Below are positions 59,270 to 64,000 of a stretch of DNA of 64,000 nucleotides, one piece after another. The translations under genes were made by a program, and so were the position numbers. Location of the stretch: positions 4,450,581 through 4,514,580 of the forward strand of contig NC_084992.1 of NCBI RefSeq assembly GCF_963691925.1. The letters run 5' to 3'. Within the stretch, counting starts at the first letter, position 1; every line of letters begins with the position of its first letter. Source of the stretch: Scomber scombrus. Lineage: Eukaryota; Chordata; Actinopteri; Scombriformes; Scombridae. The notes below the pieces were generated by a model, which saw nothing but the letters and a program-made list of their open reading frames with translations, made no database searches and was not told the origin of the DNA.

Positions 59270-59665
59270 TGGCGATGTGTTTTGCCCTGGGCTATCAGGC
59301 TCCTGAACAGTTAACCACCCACCCACCCCCACCCCCAGCACCTCTACAGCACCTTTTATATAGTACTGTATTCAACACCTACCTCAGGTTACATAGGCAT
59401 AAGTGCAATATGTGCAATAGACTGTGACTGTGTGCTTGTGTGTGCGTGTGTGTGTGTGTGTAAATAGCTTTTGAAGTATTTCATTGTTCTTATGTATAAT
59501 AGTTACATTCTTTATTTTTATTTTGACTTATTCTGACTTTATTTTGCACGATTTTTTAATTTTTAATATTTAATTTTGACTATTTTGCACCACGGGAAGA
59601 GACCCCCTACCAATCTCGTTGTGATACCTGTTGTACAATGACAATAAAGGATATTCTATTCTATA
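59270..59665 (+). mobile_element. L2-type LINE 3' end (5'-truncated)
   Basis: CCCTGGGCTATCAGGCTCCT (59285-59304) encodes PWAIRLLNS followed by TAA, the usual C-terminus of fish L2 ORF2. A 3' UTR with GGGAAGAGACCCCCTACCAA, AATCTCGTTGTGATACCTG and TGACAATAAAGG ends in an ATTCTATTCTATA tail. Only the last ~400 bp of the element are present. A (TG)n tract lies inside at about 59440-59462. Confidence 0.75.
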
Positions 59666-60710
59666 AAAAAGTTGGATTTGTGTGTGTGTTTTCAGTCTTT
59701 TTCTTCATGCAACTGACTCACAATCCCATCATCGAGTCTGTTGAAGCTTCATTTTTCGGCACGAGTAAGATAACGATATATAGGTATAAGAACCACAACA
59801 AAGTTGGCGTTGTCAGCAGGATGGAAAGAGTAAGAAAGGACGACTGCACCCTGGTATGAAAAGATGAATTTCTAATACAAATGTAGATAGAGGAATAACA
59901 GGAATGATAAACACGTCTAGGTATAATAAAGACAGAAGTGCGTGACCTTGTTTTTCCTTATTTTTAAACCCGTCTCCTGTCGGTTCCCCTCGTCTCTTCT
60001 CCTCTTGTCCTCTGCCTCCTCTCCGGCTCTTTCTCAGCCCACACAAACACAATAGCTGTCGTTAGTATTCACAACAGGAGTCTTCTCTTATTGTTTTATT
60101 TGTTCTGTAAACCACTTTGTGACAAAATGTGCTTTGTTACAATCGCTCCATGTCCTCTTACACTCTGGTGTCTATCTACACTCCCTCCGGGTGACATCGG
60201 ATGCCTGAGCGTGAATTCAAATTATTTACTTGTCATACAACTCAGGTTTGGAGCTGAAGTAAGTTAAGCCTCCTCCTCCTCTACCTTCTCTTCCTCCTCT
60301 CCTTGCCTCTTCTCTTCCCTGCCCTTCATTATTTTGATCCCATCTGACTGACATACAAATTAACTGAAGATTCATAATCTGCAACCCGAAGCTCAACCCA
60401 AACCACTCCGAACACCAGAGTTACACACTTTCATTAAATTGTGGATCGTAATCATTGTGAAATCAACTTGTAATTTTCTGAGGCAGCAGCTAATTACACA
60501 GTGAGTGACTGGAAAGGCTCCAAATGCTTGTTGAAGCAAGCTGAATAACTAAGTAAGGGTAGCTATCAAAAGATCTGCAAGCTTAGAAAACAAATGAAAA
60601 TAAAGATGCAAAGACTCATTAACGAAATTAATAAGATTCCCAAACATTTACCGAAGCTTGAGATCTTAAATTTAAAACAATCTATTTAGAAAGTTAATGC
60701 AGTAGCAGTA
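59666..60710. other. No gene recognised
   Basis: Unique-looking DNA with short CCTCCTCT pyrimidine runs near 60270-60320. Confidence 0.45.
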
Positions 60711-61208
60711 ACCCAGCCAACATGTCCATGTGGGACCCACATGGGTTAAATGTGGGCTTCGTTGGTACTGAGTGGGCTTGAACTGGGCACATTTTGTTGG
60801 TCCCACATGGTTTCAGTAACATGGGCCCCATATGGGCTGACTGTATGAGCCCCATAAGGGATGTAAGTGGGCTAAGCAGGCATGAGCATAAACAGAGCAA
60901 ATTGAATGGGCTCCATATTGTTTCAGTAACATGGGCCCTACATGTGAAGCCCATGTGGGCTGACTGTATGAGCCCCATTTAAGGTTCATTCTGATCCCAC
61001 TTTGACCCCCATATGGGCAAACATATGGGGCCTACATGTGTAACTCACCCAGTTGGGCCCAACCTGAAACCCAGTCAGAACCCACTTGAAGCCCATATCG
61101 GCAAACACAGGTGGGGTCACCATGGAAACTGCAGACAAACCCATGTGCGACCCATATTGCACCCCAAATGTACCCCTTATGGGGCCCACATGGGCATGCT
61201 TGCCGGGT
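60711..61208 (+). mobile_element. Inverted-terminus element rich in GTGGG/CCCAC motifs (498 bp)
   Basis: Tips ACCCAGCCAACATGTCCATG and CATGGGCATGCTTGCCGGGT are inverted repeats with a few mismatches over about 24 bp. The body is a run of imperfect ATGGGCCCCATATGGGC-type motifs that can fold on themselves. No transposase is present. Its class is not recognised. Confidence 0.6.
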
Positions 61209-61302
61209 ATTTTTATTTATTTAAATGTATTTTCTCTTGTGTGCATCTGTCTCAATTTTTTCTTTTTTCTTTGTAATTTATTCTGTTTTTTATTCTTTTA
61301 TT

Positions 61303-61392
61303 CCATGGAAACTGTGGACAACCCCCATGTGGGACCCATATCTGCAGCCCAAATTGAACCCTTATAGGGATAAGATGGAGATGCTGGCTGGA
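61303..61392 (+). repeat. Second, partial copy of the 3' end of the preceding element
   Basis: CCATGGAAACTGTGGACAA through TTATAGGG and GATGCTGGCTGG matches 61119-61208 in direct orientation, about 184 bp further on. It is a partial duplication or a second truncated insertion. Confidence 0.65.
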
Positions 61393-61756
61393 TTATTAGG
61401 GATGAATAACAGAGATATGTAGAAAAGGTAGAGATTGTTTATGAAAAAGCAGCCTGAGTCGACTCGTCTGAGACTTCTGACTCGTATCAGAGAAAGACGA
61501 GCCTGACCCAGAGGGAGCGACGGTGCATCAGACAGTCAGAATATAGATGGTGTTGAAATGACTCACATCTCACTGAAATCTCAAGACGCTGTAACCGAAG
61601 CCTCCGCACGCTGCCTGGAAATGCCTCGTCAAAAGATTTCCATCAACGCAGCACACATTAGCACCTCATTGAGAGAAAGTTCAAGGTTAATGAGCAGCAA
61701 ATTACAACTGCTTGTCCCTTTTTCTGTCCGCTATGTGCTCCATAATGTGCAGTAAT

Positions 61757-61915
61757 TAAGTCTAAAGGGCATGTATCACGCACGTTTACAGGTCTATATT
61801 TATTTTCTGGGGCTCTACTGGAATAAATTTGCATGATTTACAGCTCAGAAAAACGATTTATTTATCTTATACTGGTCCTTTATGCAGCGCCTCAGTTCAG
61901 CCTCTGTCTCTTTAT
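61757..61915 (+). repeat. Interspersed repeat C, copy 2
   Basis: TTTTCTGGGGCTCTACTGGA and TTATTTATCTTATACTGGTC, with CAGCCTCTGTCT at the end, match 26785-26945. Confidence 0.6.
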
Positions 61916-62069
61916 GGCCCACTCTGTTCTTTTTATTGTTCTTTAGCTGGAATTGAAACTTATCAAATACATTTGTCATATATTCAAATACGATATGAAA
62001 CTAGACAAGCGTGAATAAACCCATGAAAAAAAACTTTAAAAAAGCAATCAGTCCATCATCAGTTTTTTA

Positions 62070-62599
62070 CAGGCGGGGAGTTCCAGTCCTCTGAAATGAT
62101 GCCAACGCGGAAGTAACTTAAAACTGCATTCTATCAAAAGGCCACCAGGGGGCGGCCGTTTTGGTGTCAAAAGGACTTCCGTCTCTATACAAGTCAATGG
62201 AGAATTCACCAACTTCTCACTTGATTTCTAACCTCAGTAAACGTTTTCAAAATGTGTTTATGGTCTCAATCGCTAGTTTAAAGCCTTCTTCAATGCAGTA
62301 TGATGTTCATTTGGGACATTTTGGCCTCCCTGATTTTATATTTGACGATAAAGCAGGGTATGCATTAGGGCGTGGCTACGTCGTGATTGACAGGTTGATT
62401 GGTTCACAGGTTCAGGAGGGCGCCTCATGCTCCTCCTGATGCCCATATAAGTAGAATCCGTGTTTTTATTTACCCAGCATGCACCTGAAATTTTCAAGAT
62501 GGTGCTGCTCAGATCCGAAACTATTCGCTTCCAAGCAGCAGTCCACAAACCAATGGGTGACATCACGGATGTTACGTCCATTTTCATATACAGTCTATG
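62070..62599 (-). mobile_element. MITE family B, copy 5 (530 bp, reverse, perfect 8-bp target duplication)
   Basis: Begins CAGGCGGGGAGTTCCAG and ends TATACAGTCTATG. GTTTTTTA flanks it on both sides (62062-62069 and 62600-62607). The CRE-type site is altered to TGACATCA (62558-62565). It is close in sequence to the copy at 8557. Confidence 0.9.
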
Positions 62600-62607
62600 G
62601 TTTTTTA

Positions 62608-63534
62608 TGACGCATTTCGGTGCTGCAAATTTCGTTTTGACAAAAATAAACTAGCTGCTTATAAATAGCAATTGTGAAGTAACTTCATTCAATCATTCAA
62701 GTTGTTTTATGCAGAGTTAAATATGTATAAAAACATACAAAAAAGTAAGATTTCATTTGAATGATATATTTTAAGGCTAATTATGAATACTTACAATTTA
62801 ACCTGAATAGAGTTTTAACAATTTCTAAATATTTGATGGAGCTTATGTCTCTGATTCAGTTGTCAAATTCGCTTTAAAGATGAAAATTTACTTGGGAAAT
62901 GATTAAAAATGATTTTTTATTAGTTTTTATTTAATGAGCCTCAGCTTCACTGTTAGCATAGTTGATATTTTCTCTTCTTCATGACGTTAGATGAAGAGAT
63001 TTTCATGCAAAAGTGACTCACGCAAGTTTTATTATTTATTCATATTCCTCTCTGACATACAGTAGTAGTGGCTTGTAGCTGTATAGTTTAGCTTTTTTTT
63101 TCATTTTTGCAACTGGCTAATTAGATATTAGCTAAACTTAAAAGTATCTCCATAAAAAATATATATATTTCAAGTGTTGGTAGATGTCTAAATTATATAT
63201 TTATGAGGCTGAACACAGTCAGAAATGAAGTCAATATCTGCTTGGAATAAATTTCATCTTGCTTTACTGCATCTTCTTCAACTTTATGTATGAATCTGTG
63301 TCCTGAATCATGTCTGTTTTCACATGCTTTACTTATTTATTTAACTCTATTTTTTTTTGTCTCTGGGGGGTTTTACATGCTGTCATACCCAGCATGCTTC
63401 ACCGGCACCATCGAGCTCCGTGGGGTTGGAAGGCTTCGGAAAATTGCTTTGGTCAACCAGGGAGAGGAAGAGAGGAGGAGAGGAGGAGGAAGAGTGGATG
63501 TTCTCTGGTTTCTGAGTGCTATGTGAGAGCCAGT
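62608..63534. other. No gene recognised
   Basis: AT-rich DNA without recognisable features. Confidence 0.45.

Positions 63535-63608
<74 letters not shown>
63535..63608 (+). repeat. (CA)n microsatellite
   Basis: About 36 CA units with one TA interruption. Confidence 0.95.
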
Positions 63609-63609
<1 letters not shown>

Positions 63610-63897
63610 CCAGATACTCACAGTCTTTTTCTTGCCACACTTGCTACTCCTGTGACAGACATCACACAAAAATACACACTCACACTCAGTGCTGCTCATG
63701 CCCACTCACATTTAAGCGCAGAGAGAGAACTGAAAATGCCCGTACCTCCTCCAAAACACACACAAACACACACACATGCATGCACTCAGAGTGAATAGAG
63801 TGTGTGGGTAGTGACAGGCTCGCTTGTAGAAACATTGGGACGAGGCGAAGGAAAGGGAAAGGGAGTACTCTAAAAAAGCCAATGAGAGCTGACAAGC

Positions 63898-63965
63898 CCC
63901 CCCCCCCCCCCCCCAACCACCACAGGCTTTCAGCAACCAAACCAACACACAACATCAGTCTGCTT

Positions 63966-64000
<35 letters not shown>
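63898..64000 (+). repeat. Poly-C run and (GA)n at the window edge
   Basis: C run at 63898-63914. (GA)n from about 63969 runs to the end of the window and probably continues. Confidence 0.9.

Overview
This window looks like AT-rich, repeat-rich vertebrate DNA, most likely from a teleost (spiny-rayed) fish. That call rests on the very dense (CA)n and (TTCC)n microsatellites, fish-style L2 LINE 3' ends, an L1/Tx1-type LINE, several short DNA-transposon families ending in TTAA or 8-bp target-site duplications (TSDs), and a Ty3/Gypsy remnant. I find no convincing host protein-coding gene. Most long open frames are low-complexity translations of TTCC, CA or CT arrays. The window reads as an intergenic region or the inside of a large intron. 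One 200-base run of N at 39261-39460 marks an assembly gap.

Layout. 0-8 kb: an L2-like LINE tail interrupted by a MITE; an inverted second copy of that MITE sitting in a 19-bp minisatellite; and two blocks where TTCC/GGAA arrays lie between direct repeats. 8-17 kb: a 530-bp hAT-like MITE, (CA)n tracts, a TTAA-flanked element, and the 3' end of a Gypsy element (LTR, polypurine tract, RNase H fragment). 17-18 kb: about 50 copies of a 20-bp minisatellite. 18-30 kb: TTAA-flanked elements carrying long TTCC arrays, one with a nested Tc1/mariner-type MITE, plus more hAT-like copies. 32-33.3 kb: about seven tandem copies of a ~165-bp unit. 36-37.7 kb: another TTCC array and another 530-family MITE with perfect 8-bp TSDs. 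39.5-50 kb: the least repetitive part, holding small local duplications, a hairpin, a weak candidate exon (47139-47349), two hAT-like elements, a TTAA element and a long pyrimidine tract. 51.5-57.2 kb: an essentially full-length L1/Tx1-group LINE on the minus strand, with intact ORF1 and an ORF2 broken by one in-frame stop. 58-64 kb: (TG)n tracts, an L2 3' end, a palindromic-ended element and one more 530-family MITE.

The only protein-coding module that works as a unit is the LINE: ORF1p (RNA-binding chaperone type) and ORF2p (endonuclease, reverse transcriptase, C-terminal CCHC). The most interesting structure is the link between TTAA-flanked MITEs and long TTCC arrays, and the repeated placement of such arrays between direct repeats. 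This suggests that these arrays are spread by transposition and then promote local duplication. Family names come from motif recognition by eye; no database search was possible.
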